This document shows, piece by piece, positions 15,244 through 23,256 of a stretch of 32,581 bases of DNA. The translations under genes and the position numbers were made by a program. The stretch's first letter is position 1. Each line of letters begins with the position of its first letter. Source of the stretch: Bacillota bacterium (lineage in GTDB: Bacteria > Bacillota > Clostridia > Christensenellales > SZUA-584); contig JAEZHF010000028.1 of assembly GCA_023416745.1 (NCBI GenBank), positions 1-32,581 of the forward strand, in the 5' to 3' direction. The notes below the pieces were generated by a model, which made no database searches, was not told where the DNA came from, and was given only the letters and a program-made list of their open reading frames with translations.

Positions 15244-16630
15244 ACAAAACGGCAGAGGCCAAAAAAAGAATGCCCCTCGTCTGGCGTATGACGCTCACCA
15301 ATGCAGTCATGCTGTTTGTGCTGCTGGCTGTGTTCACCACCGGCTTTGTGTTGGCGCTGTTCAGTGAGATTACACACACGCGCAAGCTGCACCTCAGCGA
15401 ATCGCTGGACGATATCGAGACCCGGCTGTCCAAAGCGGGAACCCTTTCCCCCAATGTTTTCGATTCCATTCACCTTAAAAAAGCGGTGCAGTTTGCGGTA
15501 TACAATCAGGACAGTGCGTGCCTGTACACCACAGTCAAAGGCATGCCGCCGCTTACCTCTCTGGACGGCATGTCCGCCGCTATCCGTTTTAACGGGGAAG
15601 ACCCTTTAGGCGAGTTAAAGGAAGACTACGAGTATACCATCTCATCCTCGCGGTGGGTCACGCAGCAGGTATGCCGCTGTATGTGCATACGTTTAAGGAT
15701 GTATCCGAAGAGATGGAGGTCGTGGAAAGAATACCGCTGCTGGTGGGTATTACGCTGGCTGTCGGCCTCGTGATAAGCGCCGCTGCCGGACGCCTGGTAA
15801 GCCGGCGCGTGCTCCGCCCTATCAGCCGCATGTCCTCGCGTATACAAGCCATCAGCGCCAGCCGCTTAAACGAGCGGCTGCCTGAAACCCGCTCATCGGA
15901 CGAGCTGGAGGAGCTGGCGCAGTCGTTTAATCGCATGATCGGGCGGCTGGAGCAAGCCTTCGCGCGTCAGAAGCAGTTCGTCTCGGACGCCTCCCACGAG
16001 CTGCGCACACCGCTCGCCGTGATGCAGGGCCACACCTCCATGCTGTTGCGCTGGGGCAAGGACGACCCTGCCGTGGCCGGGCAGTCCCTCAAAACGATGC
16101 AGTCCGAGATACGCGGCATGACGCAATTGATTGACCGGCTGCTGATACTCGCACGCAACGACGACGAAGCTGCTACCCGCCTGCACAAGGAAATCATACC
16201 GGCCCGGGCGTTTCTGCAGGAAGCGGCGGACGAGCTGCTGCTGCTTCACCCGAAAGCGCGCATCAGCATCCGCTGCACCGCGGACAATATTTTTGCAGAC
16301 AGGGCCGCACTGCAGCAGGTGCTGCGCATACTGGACAACAGCGTCAAATACAGCCAGCCACCGGCCGCCGTTACGCTGTCTGCCGAAGCCCTTAAGGACT
16401 TCGTGCTGCTCACCGTGGCAGACGAAGGCCCCGGTATCGGTGCGGACAAGCTTCCTTTCATTTTTGACCGTTTCTATCGCGCCGACGATTCTCGCACCAA
16501 AAACACCGGCGGCACGGGCCTCGGGCTCGCCATTGCCAAAAGCATTGTAGACTCCCACGGCGGCACTATAAAAGCGCAAAGCGAAAGAGGCTGCGGCACC
16601 GTTATGCGCATCCGGCTGCATAACAACTGA
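15240..16630 (+). pseudogene. Sensor histidine kinase, split by a frameshift
   Basis: The first frame (15240 to about 15650) gives the N-terminal membrane helix (about 15-44) and most of an extracellular sensor domain. The second frame continues with MPLYVHTFKDVSEEM, a second membrane helix, HAMP, the phospho-accepting His in SDASHELRTPLAV, the N box LDNSVKYS, and the G boxes DEGPGIG and GTGLGLAI. The switch is from frame 0 to frame 2, as a single-base loss near 15640-15653 would cause. No slippery heptamer is visible there. Both parts are otherwise intact, so this is either a recent mutation, a phase-variable state or a sequence error. If real, the C-terminal part lacks the sensor. Confidence 0.85.
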
Positions 16631-16939
16631 GCAAAGCTAATTAATCGCTGTTATATGGGAGATGCTTTCTAATGAACCTGTATACGTGTGGGATTGGGAG
16701 ATGGCAGGGCATGTAATATCCTTTATTACATGCCCTGCTTGGGTCTGGAAGACAAAACTGCTGGGCATCCTGCTTAAATTAGAAAATCTTTATTTTATAC
16801 CCCTGTCGACAATATAGACAGTGATTAACGCGAAAACGTTGCACTTATTTACAAAAAAATAGCTGAAACTATAAATAATCCTCTTTATATGCTATATTGT
16901 AAATGGATAAACGGCATTAATCGCTAAGGTATCATAATC
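16631..16939 (+). promoter_or_regulatory. Gap with long hairpin and a promoter for the sigma factor gene
   Basis: No gene is visible. A perfect 15-base stem, GCAGGGCATGTAATA (16704-16718) paired with 16724-16738 around a 5-base loop, lies 74 bases after the kinase and lacks a following T-run. Further on, TTTACA (16848-16853) and TATAAA (16870-16875), spaced by 16 bases, could drive the sigma factor gene. One AAACGTT (starting near 16834) resembles the cores in the LacI-family gap, but a single copy is weak evidence. Confidence 0.5.
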
Positions 16940-17500
16940 ATGATGAGCTTTATAACCGATAAGGATGACAATAGCGCAGACAAGCCTGTTATTTTATATA
17001 TTTATGAAAATTACAGGAATGTTATGTTTCGAGTCGCCAAATCCATCGTCTGTGAAAACCATCTCGCCGAAGACGTCGTGCAGGAAGCGTTTGAAAGAAT
17101 AATAAAGAAGATCCACCTGATTCAAAAAGTCCAATACAATTCCCTCCGAAGCTACACCATACTAATCGTCAGGAGCATTGCCTGCAATCTGGTTGCCAAG
17201 GAGAGCAAATATAAAACGCTTCCCTTCGAGGATGCTGCCGGTATGTCGGATATGAATAATCTGACTATAGAAGACCTCACCATCCAGAATGAACTTGTCA
17301 ACAATATCAAAGAAAGCCTGGATGAAATCGGCATATATTATGCGACCCCTATGATCCTGCGATACTACTATGGCTTCAGCGATAAAGAAACGGCAGAGCT
17401 GCTGGATATTAAGTCTGCCGGAACGGTGAGGTCTCTGTGCTTCAGAGGCAAACGGTTAATACTGGAGAAGATTGAAAAGGCAGGTAGGCTCAATGAATAA
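16940..17500 (+). CDS. ECF-type RNA polymerase sigma factor
   Basis: The 186-residue protein has sigma region 2 at about residues 18-80, with AEDVVQEAFERIIKKI, the core-binding helix. Region 4 is near the C-terminus (about 130-178), with MILRYYYGFSDKETAELLDIKSAGTVRSLCFRGK as its helix-turn-helix. The start at 16940 has a weak AAGG upstream; the next codon is also ATG. The gene ends by overlapping the following membrane protein gene by eight bases, the usual sigma/anti-sigma arrangement. Confidence 0.9.
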   Translation: MMSFITDKDDNSADKPVILYIYENYRNVMFRVAKSIVCENHLAEDVVQEAFERIIKKIHLIQKVQYNSLRSYTILIVRSIACNLVAKESKYKTLPFEDAAGMSDMNNLTIEDLTIQNELVNNIKESLDEIGIYYATPMILRYYYGFSDKETAELLDIKSAGTVRSLCFRGKRLILEKIEKAGRLNE

Positions 17501-18206
17501 GTCAGACGATAACAGATATGACGAAATCGTCAAGCGGCTGAACGACGATATATTTATTGCATTGTTCAGAAAAGGCGCCTACGAATATCTTGAGGACGGC
17601 TTACCGGAAAGCCATTCCGGTTCCGGCGATACTCTCTCAGACGGCAGCGAAAAGAGCATCATGCGCCTTATAAAAAAAGAGTTGCGGCGGGAGAAAACAA
17701 GAAAAGCCGTCAGCAAGTTTGCAAAAGTCGCTGCCATTTTTGTTATTGTATTAGCCGTCTGCACGGTCACTGTTGTGAGTGTTGAGGCCTTTCGTGTGCC
17801 TGTTTTTAATCTGTTCATAAAAGACAACGATGAGTCGACGGATATATCCGTCGGTAAAGAGGATCCCGCCCATATTTCAACACAGGAAAACGCAAATGCT
17901 CCAATCTATATACCAGCCGGATATGAGCTGTCTTCCACAGAAGAGTATGCGGATATAACTAAGCATATTTACACCAATGCCGATGGCGGCTATATCATCA
18001 TCGGCAAATATGGCTTGGGCAGTTATATAGGGTTCGATACGGAAGACGCTGAGAATAAAAAGGTCGACATCAACGGATATGAAGCGCTGTACTCTATCAA
18101 AAAAGGTTTGATATTCCTCTCATTCAGAACAGAAGAATATGCTTATCTGATTGATTCTTCTGCCGATGTTTCGGAAGTCATAAAAATTGCAGAGAGTATA
18201 AAGTAA
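17493..18206 (+). CDS. Probable anti-sigma factor with DUF4367 domain
   Basis: The 237-residue membrane protein has a cytoplasmic N-terminus of about 80 residues that probably holds the sigma factor, and a membrane helix (about 80-100). The outer C-terminal domain contains IYIPAGYELSST and ends SEVIKIAESIK, matching DUF4367 (PF14285). The ATG at 17493 overlaps the sigma stop; an in-frame TTG at 17472 is an alternative. The outer domain presumably senses an envelope signal and releases the sigma factor. It is distinct from the RsgI-like protein at 28621-30537. Confidence 0.8.
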   Translation: MNKSDDNRYDEIVKRLNDDIFIALFRKGAYEYLEDGLPESHSGSGDTLSDGSEKSIMRLIKKELRREKTRKAVSKFAKVAAIFVIVLAVCTVTVVSVEAFRVPVFNLFIKDNDESTDISVGKEDPAHISTQENANAPIYIPAGYELSSTEEYADITKHIYTNADGGYIIIGKYGLGSYIGFDTEDAENKKVDINGYEALYSIKKGLIFLSFRTEEYAYLIDSSADVSEVIKIAESIK

Positions 18207-18284
18207 CAGAATAATACATTTGCAACGCTTCACCTTTTATATTTGTCTATATTGTGACAAATAATTTGAAAGGTGGCTTAAGTT

Positions 18285-18713
18285 GTGATTAAGAAAACAA
18301 TATGTTTACTGCTCACCGTGTTACTCTTATGCGCTTTCCCTGTCGCCGGCTTCGCTTCTGATGACGATGATCTGTCAAACAGCGCCGATGGAGATGTTAG
18401 CATACTCATGACATACATCAGATCCTACGACTATAATCTCGTTATCAACGGCAGCGGCCTAGCTACATGCGGTGCAAGCCTCACAGCATATGCGGGTACG
18501 GACAGCGTTAAATTATCCATGTACCTTCAAAAATACAACAACGGCTGGAGCACCTTGCAGCACTGGACGAAAGAAGCGAACGGCACCTATGTATCGTCAT
18601 CTAAGAGTTACTACGTGACCAGCGGATACAATTATCGCCTACTTGTCTACTTCTATGCCTATGAAGGATCGGCCGTGGAGAGCCTGAGCCGCACAGATAC
18701 GCAATACTATTGA
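18285..18713 (+). CDS. Small secreted protein, unknown function
   Basis: The 142-residue precursor has a clear signal peptide: MIKK, a hydrophobic core (LLLTVLLLCAF) and probable cleavage after GFA near residue 24. The mature part is short, Tyr/Ser/Gly/Asn-rich and predicted to be all-beta (YNLVINGSGLATCGASLTAY, then RLLVYFYAYEG), like small extracellular adhesion or binding domains. It has no sortase motif and a single cysteine in the mature part. The start is GTG at 18285 with AAGGTGG eight bases upstream. It follows the sigma/anti-sigma pair by 78 bases and may be a target or partner of it. I do not recognise a family. Confidence 0.75.
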   Translation: MIKKTICLLLTVLLLCAFPVAGFASDDDDLSNSADGDVSILMTYIRSYDYNLVINGSGLATCGASLTAYAGTDSVKLSMYLQKYNNGWSTLQHWTKEANGTYVSSSKSYYVTSGYNYRLLVYFYAYEGSAVESLSRTDTQYY

Positions 18714-18775
18714 TCCTTATAATTGCGCTTTGAGGCCCTGCCTCCAAAGTCCGCTAAATATTCCATATTATAAAC

Positions 18776-18831
18776 GGCGGCAGCAGGTTATGGAACTTAT
18801 ACGTTAACGCTCCATAACCTGCCGTACCGCC
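18776..18831. repeat. Two-tier hairpin after the secreted protein gene
   Basis: The 12-base stem GCAGGTTATGGA (18783-18794) pairs with TCCATAACCTGC (18811-18822). It is enclosed by GGCGG (18776-18780) and CCGCC (18827-18831). No T-run follows. It may end transcription or stabilise the mRNA 3' end. Confidence 0.7.
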
Positions 18832-18905
18832 TGAAAAACAATTATATACACTTTGGAGCAATGAGGAAAATGCATTACAACGGCATTTTAAGGCACTCGT
18901 CCGCG

Positions 18906-18948
18906 TACCCCGAAGGGGTATGAGCGGTGGTGCGGAGGCGGAGCCTCC
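18906..18948. repeat. Pair of REP-like triloop hairpins
   Basis: TACCCC-GAA-GGGGTA (18906-18920) and GGAGGC-GGA-GCCTCC (18934-18948) are two perfect 6-base stems with three-base loops, 13 bases apart, in a GC-rich stretch between convergent genes. The arrangement resembles REP-type elements; genome-wide copies cannot be checked here. Confidence 0.55.
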
Positions 18949-18972
18949 ACGGTCCTAAAACTTATTTCCCCC

Positions 18973-19314
18973 TCACTCCGCGGGGAACACCACCAACAGC
19001 AGCATCTTGAACGGCTCAGGTGCGGCCACCGCATGCGGCACGTTCGCGGGCATCACCACCGTCTGCCCCGCCGCCGCAATATGCTCCCGCCCGCCGATGG
19101 TGAGCTGCGCTTTGCCGTCCAGCACATACACGAGCGCGTCACCCTTGGACTCGTGTGAGCTGATCTCCTCACCGCTGTCGAAAGCGAACAGCGTCATACT
19201 CACTGCTTTGTTCTGCACCAGCGTCCGGCTCACGATCTGCCCCGGCTGATAGCTGACCAGCGCTGCCATGTCCAGCGCCTTTTCCACTTCGATATTCTTC
19301 AGTATGTTGTTCAT
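18973..19314 (-). CDS. Cupin-domain protein
   Basis: The 113-residue single-domain cupin has motif 1 around SSHESKGDALVYVLDGKAQLTIGG and motif 2 around VVMPANVPHAVAAPEPFKMLLL. Candidate metal ligands (His, Glu, His) are present, but the reaction is unknown. The ATG at 19314 is nine bases from AGGAGG; another at 19320 is only three bases away and less likely. It follows the DUF438 gene closely on the same strand, so it is probably the third gene of the DUF1858-DUF438-cupin unit. Confidence 0.88.
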   Translation of the reverse strand: MNNILKNIEVEKALDMAALVSYQPGQIVSRTLVQNKAVSMTLFAFDSGEEISSHESKGDALVYVLDGKAQLTIGGREHIAAAGQTVVMPANVPHAVAAPEPFKMLLLVVFPAE

Positions 19315-19336
19315 TGTCATTGACCTCCTTATTTGA

Positions 19337-20533
19337 TTAGTCCGTCACCAGGCGCTTCTCGCCGGTGATCTGCTGGATGGGTGCGATGTCCTGCGTCACT
19401 TCCAGCACTCCCAGATACTCGCCCGCCGCGTCGCGCACTGCGTAATAGCGGATATACACATATTTGCCGCCCATATGGATCCAGAAATCCTCATGGTCCT
19501 TCTTACCACTCTTCAAATCGGCGACGATGTCCTCCACGATGTGAACGCTCGCCGGCGGATGGCAGTCCGTCACCTTGCGCCCGATGATCGCCTTGGTGCG
19601 CGGGAACACGCGCTCCGCCCCTTGCGAGAAATACCGGACGGTGTCGTCCCTGCCCACGAATGTGATATCGATGGGCAGCGTATCCAATAGCGCCGTCACC
19701 TCCTGCACCGACAGATAACCTGTCGGTAGCGTGATGTCTCCGGCTTGCACCGCCGCAGACGGCGGCTGCGCCTGCGCTTCGGCGGGCTGCCACACTGGCG
19801 GCTCGTCTATCAGGCAATAACCGATTTCGCCGCTCTGCTCCGCAATGTGCTTCCACTCCTCGCCTGTCAGCACCTCCAACAGCATGGGCAGCATGATGTT
19901 CTCTTCCTTGAATATCATCTCCGCTACCTTGTTGACAGCTGCCTCAGCCTTGTCCGCCGCTGCACTGTCCCCCGAAGCGATCAGTCGCGCCGCTTCCTTC
20001 ACCAGCGCGCGTATTTCGTCGTCTACGCCCCACATCACCTTGGGCGGCGCGGTAATGCCGTACTTCTCCATATACGGAAAGAGCAGCATCTCTTTCTTCA
20101 CATAGTGCTTGTCGATCTGCCTCAGCGCCTCAACGTCAGCTGCCAGCTGCTTTTCAGCTCCGTCTTCCCCAGCCCGCAGCGCCGCAATGCCCGGCTTTAT
20201 GCGCTCATTTATCAGCACCTCCAGCGCCCGGTTCTCCGCCTTGATGGTGTGTACCGGATGCCCCGGTATGTCTGAAGCCGGTACGTGTATCTCCTCAACC
20301 AATGTGCCCAGCACCGCGGCGTGCACGTCGCACAGCTGCTGCACCTCGCTCACCGGCAGCCCATCGGATATCAGCGCCTGCTCCGCCTCGGATATCTCGG
20401 ACGCCGATACGCCGTCGAACGCATCCGCGAACTGCGCCTTCACCTCATCCACGCTTTTGCCCGCATGCAGCTGCCTGATCAAGTCCTTGATGACCTGCTT
20501 TCTGTACTCCCTGTTATTGATCTCCTGGCTCAT
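19337..20533 (-). CDS. DUF438 / hemerythrin / PAS domain protein
   Basis: The 398-residue cytoplasmic protein has three domains in order. DUF438 is at about 10-75 (KDLIRQLHAGKSVDEVKAQFADAF). A hemerythrin-like HHE region at about 80-235 includes H-x-x-x-E type ligands in DKHYVKKEMLLFPYMEKYG and EMIFKEENIMLPMLLEVL. A PAS domain at about 280-390 (LPIDITFVGRDDTVRYFS, then FWIHMGGKYVYIRYYAVRD) completes it. This is a known Firmicutes architecture, likely a di-iron oxygen, NO or redox sensor or repair protein without an output kinase. The start overlaps the DUF1858 stop as ATGA. Confidence 0.9.
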   Translation of the reverse strand: MSQEINNREYRKQVIKDLIRQLHAGKSVDEVKAQFADAFDGVSASEISEAEQALISDGLPVSEVQQLCDVHAAVLGTLVEEIHVPASDIPGHPVHTIKAENRALEVLINERIKPGIAALRAGEDGAEKQLAADVEALRQIDKHYVKKEMLLFPYMEKYGITAPPKVMWGVDDEIRALVKEAARLIASGDSAAADKAEAAVNKVAEMIFKEENIMLPMLLEVLTGEEWKHIAEQSGEIGYCLIDEPPVWQPAEAQAQPPSAAVQAGDITLPTGYLSVQEVTALLDTLPIDITFVGRDDTVRYFSQGAERVFPRTKAIIGRKVTDCHPPASVHIVEDIVADLKSGKKDHEDFWIHMGGKYVYIRYYAVRDAAGEYLGVLEVTQDIAPIQQITGEKRLVTD

Positions 20534-20769
20534 TTTTCTCCCTCCCCGTCAATGATTTCAAATCCGTGTCCTTCCAGCGTTTTTCTAATCGTATCCATAT
20601 CAATCTTTTTCATCGCCGCGCCTTTGGGTATCGTCATAAACCGGCCTGCCGTTGCCAGCATCCCCGGCTTGATAATGTCCGTAAACCCCAATTCCCGCAT
20701 GATATCGATCAGCTCAGGGTACTCAGAGCACAGCTTCTGTACCGGCTTATCTAAATCAATTCCCTTCAT
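20530..20769 (-). CDS. DUF1858 domain protein
   Basis: The 79-residue protein matches the DUF1858 pattern: IDLDKPVQKLCSEYPELIDIMRELGF, then GRFMTIPKGAAMKKIDMDTIRKTLEGHGFEI. It is small, soluble and probably helical, with no cysteines in the conserved G-F region. The ATG at 20769 fits the family's usual N-terminus; a TTG at 20829 would add 20 residues. It overlaps the DUF438 gene by four bases. DUF1858 and DUF438 genes commonly travel together, so a joint function is likely, though undefined. Confidence 0.85.
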   Translation of the reverse strand: MKGIDLDKPVQKLCSEYPELIDIMRELGFTDIIKPGMLATAGRFMTIPKGAAMKKIDMDTIRKTLEGHGFEIIDGEGEK

Positions 20770-20935
20770 AAAGTCATTTTTCCCCGTTCCTGAAATTTCT
20801 TTCCCCTTTTCATGCTCATTATATTCCAAACACCCGCCATTTTACGTTGCATATGCAACAGTATTCAAAAAAGTTAGCATGGGCTTCTTCTTAGCGGTTT
20901 TTATTTGATCCTCCTTGCTTTTGGCGATACTGTGG

Positions 20936-20941
20936 TATAAT
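20936..20941 (+). promoter_or_regulatory. Extended -10 of the PNPOx-like gene
   Basis: TATAAT at 20936-20941 is preceded by TGG, an extended -10. The nearest -35-like sequence, TTGCTT (20915-20920), is at a short 15-base spacing. Confidence 0.55.
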
Positions 20942-20972
20942 AGCGCCAAAGCATCCAAGGAGGACACTCACC

Positions 20973-21422
20973 ATGAGACGAGAGAGACTGCTGCCGGATT
21001 CTGAAGCCCGCGCGATACTCAAAAAAGGCGAATACGGCGTGATGAGCGTCATAGCCCCCGACGGCATACCCTACGGCGTTCCACTGAACTACTACTACGA
21101 CGATGCGGAAGACGCATTGTTCTTCCACTGTGCCACCCGCGGCCACAAGCTGGACAGCATCTGCCACAACAGCCGTGTCAGCTTCACCGTTGTCACCCGC
21201 GCTGAGATCGACGCGCCAAACCTGACGACGCTGTACGAGAGCGCCGTCGCCACCGGCCTTGCCTCCTTCGTTCCCACCGATGAAGAGAAGAAGCTACGGC
21301 TTCAGGGTCTGTGCCGCGCGCTCACGCCGTCCGTCAGCGCCGACACCTGCAGCAGCCTGCCGCACACCGCTGTGGTTCGCATCAGCATCGAGACGGTCAC
21401 CGGCAAAAGAAACGATTCTTAG
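20973..21422 (+). CDS. Pyridoxamine 5'-phosphate oxidase-like / NimA-type flavoprotein
   Basis: The 149-residue protein has the split-barrel FMN-binding fold of the NimA/PNPOx-like family: GEYGVMSVIAPDGIPYGVPLNYYYDD, then LFFHCATRGHKLDSICHNSRVSFTVV. The histidine after the glycine-rich turn is typical of this group. Relatives bind FMN or heme, and some lower 5-nitroimidazole toxicity; the substrate here is unknown. AAGGAGG lies upstream of the ATG at 20973. It has its own promoter and is followed by a separate promoter for the next gene. Confidence 0.88.
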   Translation: MRRERLLPDSEARAILKKGEYGVMSVIAPDGIPYGVPLNYYYDDAEDALFFHCATRGHKLDSICHNSRVSFTVVTRAEIDAPNLTTLYESAVATGLASFVPTDEEKKLRLQGLCRALTPSVSADTCSSLPHTAVVRISIETVTGKRNDS

Positions 21423-21444
21423 GATGGATTTCTCTCCTCATCTG

Positions 21445-21453
21445 TGATATAAT
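21445..21453 (+). promoter_or_regulatory. Extended -10 upstream of the GyrI-like gene
   Basis: TGA-TATAAT at 21445-21453 is an extended -10 placed about 33 bases before the start of the GyrI-like gene. No good -35 is visible. Confidence 0.55.
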
Positions 21454-21485
21454 GGTAATTGATTACGGATACGGAGGTCACTCTT

Positions 21486-21947
21486 ATGCCGAGAATATCA
21501 AGTATTGACCTGTTCAAAACGCCGGAGCAGCCCGCTCTCACCATCCACACCCGTGCATCGGTGGAGCAGCTCCCGATGGTCATCGATCAGGGCTTCGAAC
21601 GGCTCGCGGTGTATATGGGCGCACTGGGCGAGCATTTGGCGGGCCTGCCGTTTGTCGCCTATCACAACATGGACATGGGGGAACTGGACGTGGAGCTGGG
21701 CTTTCCGGTTTCCGGCATGCTGCCGGGAAAAGGTGATATCAAGTACGCTCCCGTGCCGGGTGGTCTGTCCATCTCCTGCATGTACCTCGGGCCATACTGC
21801 GACATGAGGCCTGTCTACGACGAGATGTCCGCGTGGATCGAATCCAACGGGTACATCCCGTCCGGAACCACATACGAGCATTACCTCAACGGCCCCGAAA
21901 CGCCTGAAGAACAGCTGCTTACGCAGATCGTGATGCCGCTCAAATGA
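21486..21947 (+). CDS. GyrI-like small-molecule-binding domain protein
   Basis: The 153-residue protein consists of an AraC effector-binding/GyrI-like domain: ALTIHTRASVEQLPMVIDQGFERLAVYM, then YHNMDMGELDVELGFPVSGML and GTTYEHYLNGP. Such domains bind hydrophobic compounds and act alone as stress proteins or as parts of regulators; no DNA-binding part is present. The ATG at 21486 has GGAGG eight bases upstream. It overlaps the acetyltransferase gene as ATGA. The pairing with a GNAT and a flavin-reductase-like protein suggests a detoxification unit. Confidence 0.85.
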   Translation: MPRISSIDLFKTPEQPALTIHTRASVEQLPMVIDQGFERLAVYMGALGEHLAGLPFVAYHNMDMGELDVELGFPVSGMLPGKGDIKYAPVPGGLSISCMYLGPYCDMRPVYDEMSAWIESNGYIPSGTTYEHYLNGPETPEEQLLTQIVMPLK

Positions 21948-22408
21948 CGCTCGCCGTAACGCGCGTACTGCCAAACCACAAAGACTTTACCACCTTGGTG
22001 TGTCTGCTGGACGACGAGTTCTTCTCGATCTACGGCGACGTTTATCTGAACTACCGTTCGCACAACGCGACGGAAGAGCTCACCCTCGCCGCAGTCGCTT
22101 ATGCGGACGGGTTCCCCGTAGCCTGCGGCGGCATCAAGCCGCTCAGCCCGGATACCGCCGAGCTCAAACGCGTTTTTGTTAAGCCGCAGTTCCGTCGGCT
22201 GGGGCTGGCGCAGCGCATCGTCCTAGAACTGGAGGCTGCTGCGGTCGAACTGGGCTTTTCACGCATGGCTCTGGAAACGGGCGCAGACATGCCTGCCGCC
22301 ATCGCGCTGTACCGCAGGCTTGGCTACGCCATATCCGAAAGCTACGGCCCATACGCGGGCGACAGCGCGTGTGTCTGTATGACGAAGGTGCTTAACCAAA
22401 AGCTATAG
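21944..22408 (+). CDS. GNAT-family N-acetyltransferase
   Basis: The 154-residue protein has the acetyl-CoA binding loop in motif A (ELKRVFVKPQFRRLGLAQRIVLELE; the R-x-x-G-x-A pattern) and motif B near the C-terminus (LYRRLGYAISESYGPY). The acceptor substrate cannot be told. Its start overlaps the GyrI-like gene, and the flavin-reductase-like gene begins 15 bases after its stop, so the three form an operon. Confidence 0.92.
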   Translation: MTLAVTRVLPNHKDFTTLVCLLDDEFFSIYGDVYLNYRSHNATEELTLAAVAYADGFPVACGGIKPLSPDTAELKRVFVKPQFRRLGLAQRIVLELEAAAVELGFSRMALETGADMPAAIALYRRLGYAISESYGPYAGDSACVCMTKVLNQKL

Positions 22409-22423
22409 AAAGGAGACAACCCG

Positions 22424-22933
22424 ATGGGAAAACACGATGATCTTTACAAAGCTGCGGCGCTGCTGCCTGCCATTGGCGAATCGGGCGCGCTGCTCGTCAG
22501 CGGCACTGATATACCAAACGTGATGACGATCGGCTGGGCAATGACGTCGGTAATGTGGTTCAAGAATCTGTTTGTCGTACCGGTGCGCAAAAGCCGCTAT
22601 ACCCACGGTCTGCTGGAGGAACATGGTGAATTCACGGTATTCGTCCCCTCGAGCGATATGAAACAAACGATCGGTATCTGCGGAACCACATCGGGCCGCG
22701 ATACCGACAAAGTAGCCGCCTGCGGTCTTGAGCTTGTCAGCTCCGCTGTCGTTCAGGTCCCGTGCATCAACGCTCCCGGCACCGTCGTCGAATGCCGCGT
22801 GATCTACAAAACGGATTTCGAGGACGGCGCGCTGGACGACGCGGTGCGCGCGCGGTTCTACAGTGGTGGTGATGCGGGCAACATGCACACGCTCTACTTC
22901 GGTGAGATACTCGCTGTCCATGAGCAGCCCTGA
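22424..22933 (+). CDS. Flavin reductase-like domain protein
   Basis: The 169-residue FMN-binding split-barrel protein belongs to the flavin reductase-like family: ALLVSGTDIPNVMTIGWAMTSVMWFKNLFVVPVRKSRYTHGLL, then FTVFVPSSDMKQTIGICGTTSGRD. It probably reduces flavin or accepts electrons from NAD(P)H; no partner monooxygenase is adjacent. AAAGGAG precedes the ATG at 22424. It is the last intact gene of the operon and is followed directly by the decayed GNAT. Confidence 0.9.
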   Translation: MGKHDDLYKAAALLPAIGESGALLVSGTDIPNVMTIGWAMTSVMWFKNLFVVPVRKSRYTHGLLEEHGEFTVFVPSSDMKQTIGICGTTSGRDTDKVAACGLELVSSAVVQVPCINAPGTVVECRVIYKTDFEDGALDDAVRARFYSGGDAGNMHTLYFGEILAVHEQP

Positions 22934-22934
22934 C

Positions 22935-23222
22935 ATGTCAGAAATCATATACCGCTTCGCAGCTACCGCCGACGCGTGCTGCTGGCCCCCCTGGCGCACG
23001 ATACCTGGACGCCCCATTTCACGCGCTTCATTGGCGCAAGGCAGGTTCGTTACATGCTGGACCAATCAATAAAAATCGCGACTATCTCAGCGGCAATACC
23101 TACGAACTCGCCACGCAGACAATACGCCCTGTGGTTACTGCGCCATCCGCTCTAACAGAGGCGATGCCTGTTTCCTGAGCAAGGAAAGGGATGCTTTGCA
23201 GCCAGCAGGAACGAAAACCTCA
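22935..23222 (+). pseudogene. Decayed second GNAT acetyltransferase
   Basis: Three frames together show the remains of one gene. The frame from ATG 22935 gives MSEIIYRFAATADA. After an apparent one-base loss near 22979, another frame gives LLAPLAHDTWTPHFTRFIGARQ, and then VRYMLDQ, a typical N-terminal half of a GNAT family protein. Further on, a third frame reads GYCAIRSNRGDACFLSK, like the central strands of the same family. The C-terminal acetyl-CoA loop is missing. It follows the flavin-reductase-like gene directly, so it was probably the last gene of that operon before decay. The functional class is inferred from pattern only. Confidence 0.65.
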
Positions 23223-23256
23223 TCAATAGAAACCATCACTTAATTCAGCTCAATAG

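Noticed and set aside
15893..16621. A 242-codon open frame antisense to the histidine kinase
   Set aside because: No ribosome site and no recognisable domain; a shadow of the kinase coding strand.
16834..16840. AAACGTT upstream of the sigma factor gene as another LacI-family site
   Set aside because: It is a single 7-base match without symmetry beyond the core; chance is sufficient.
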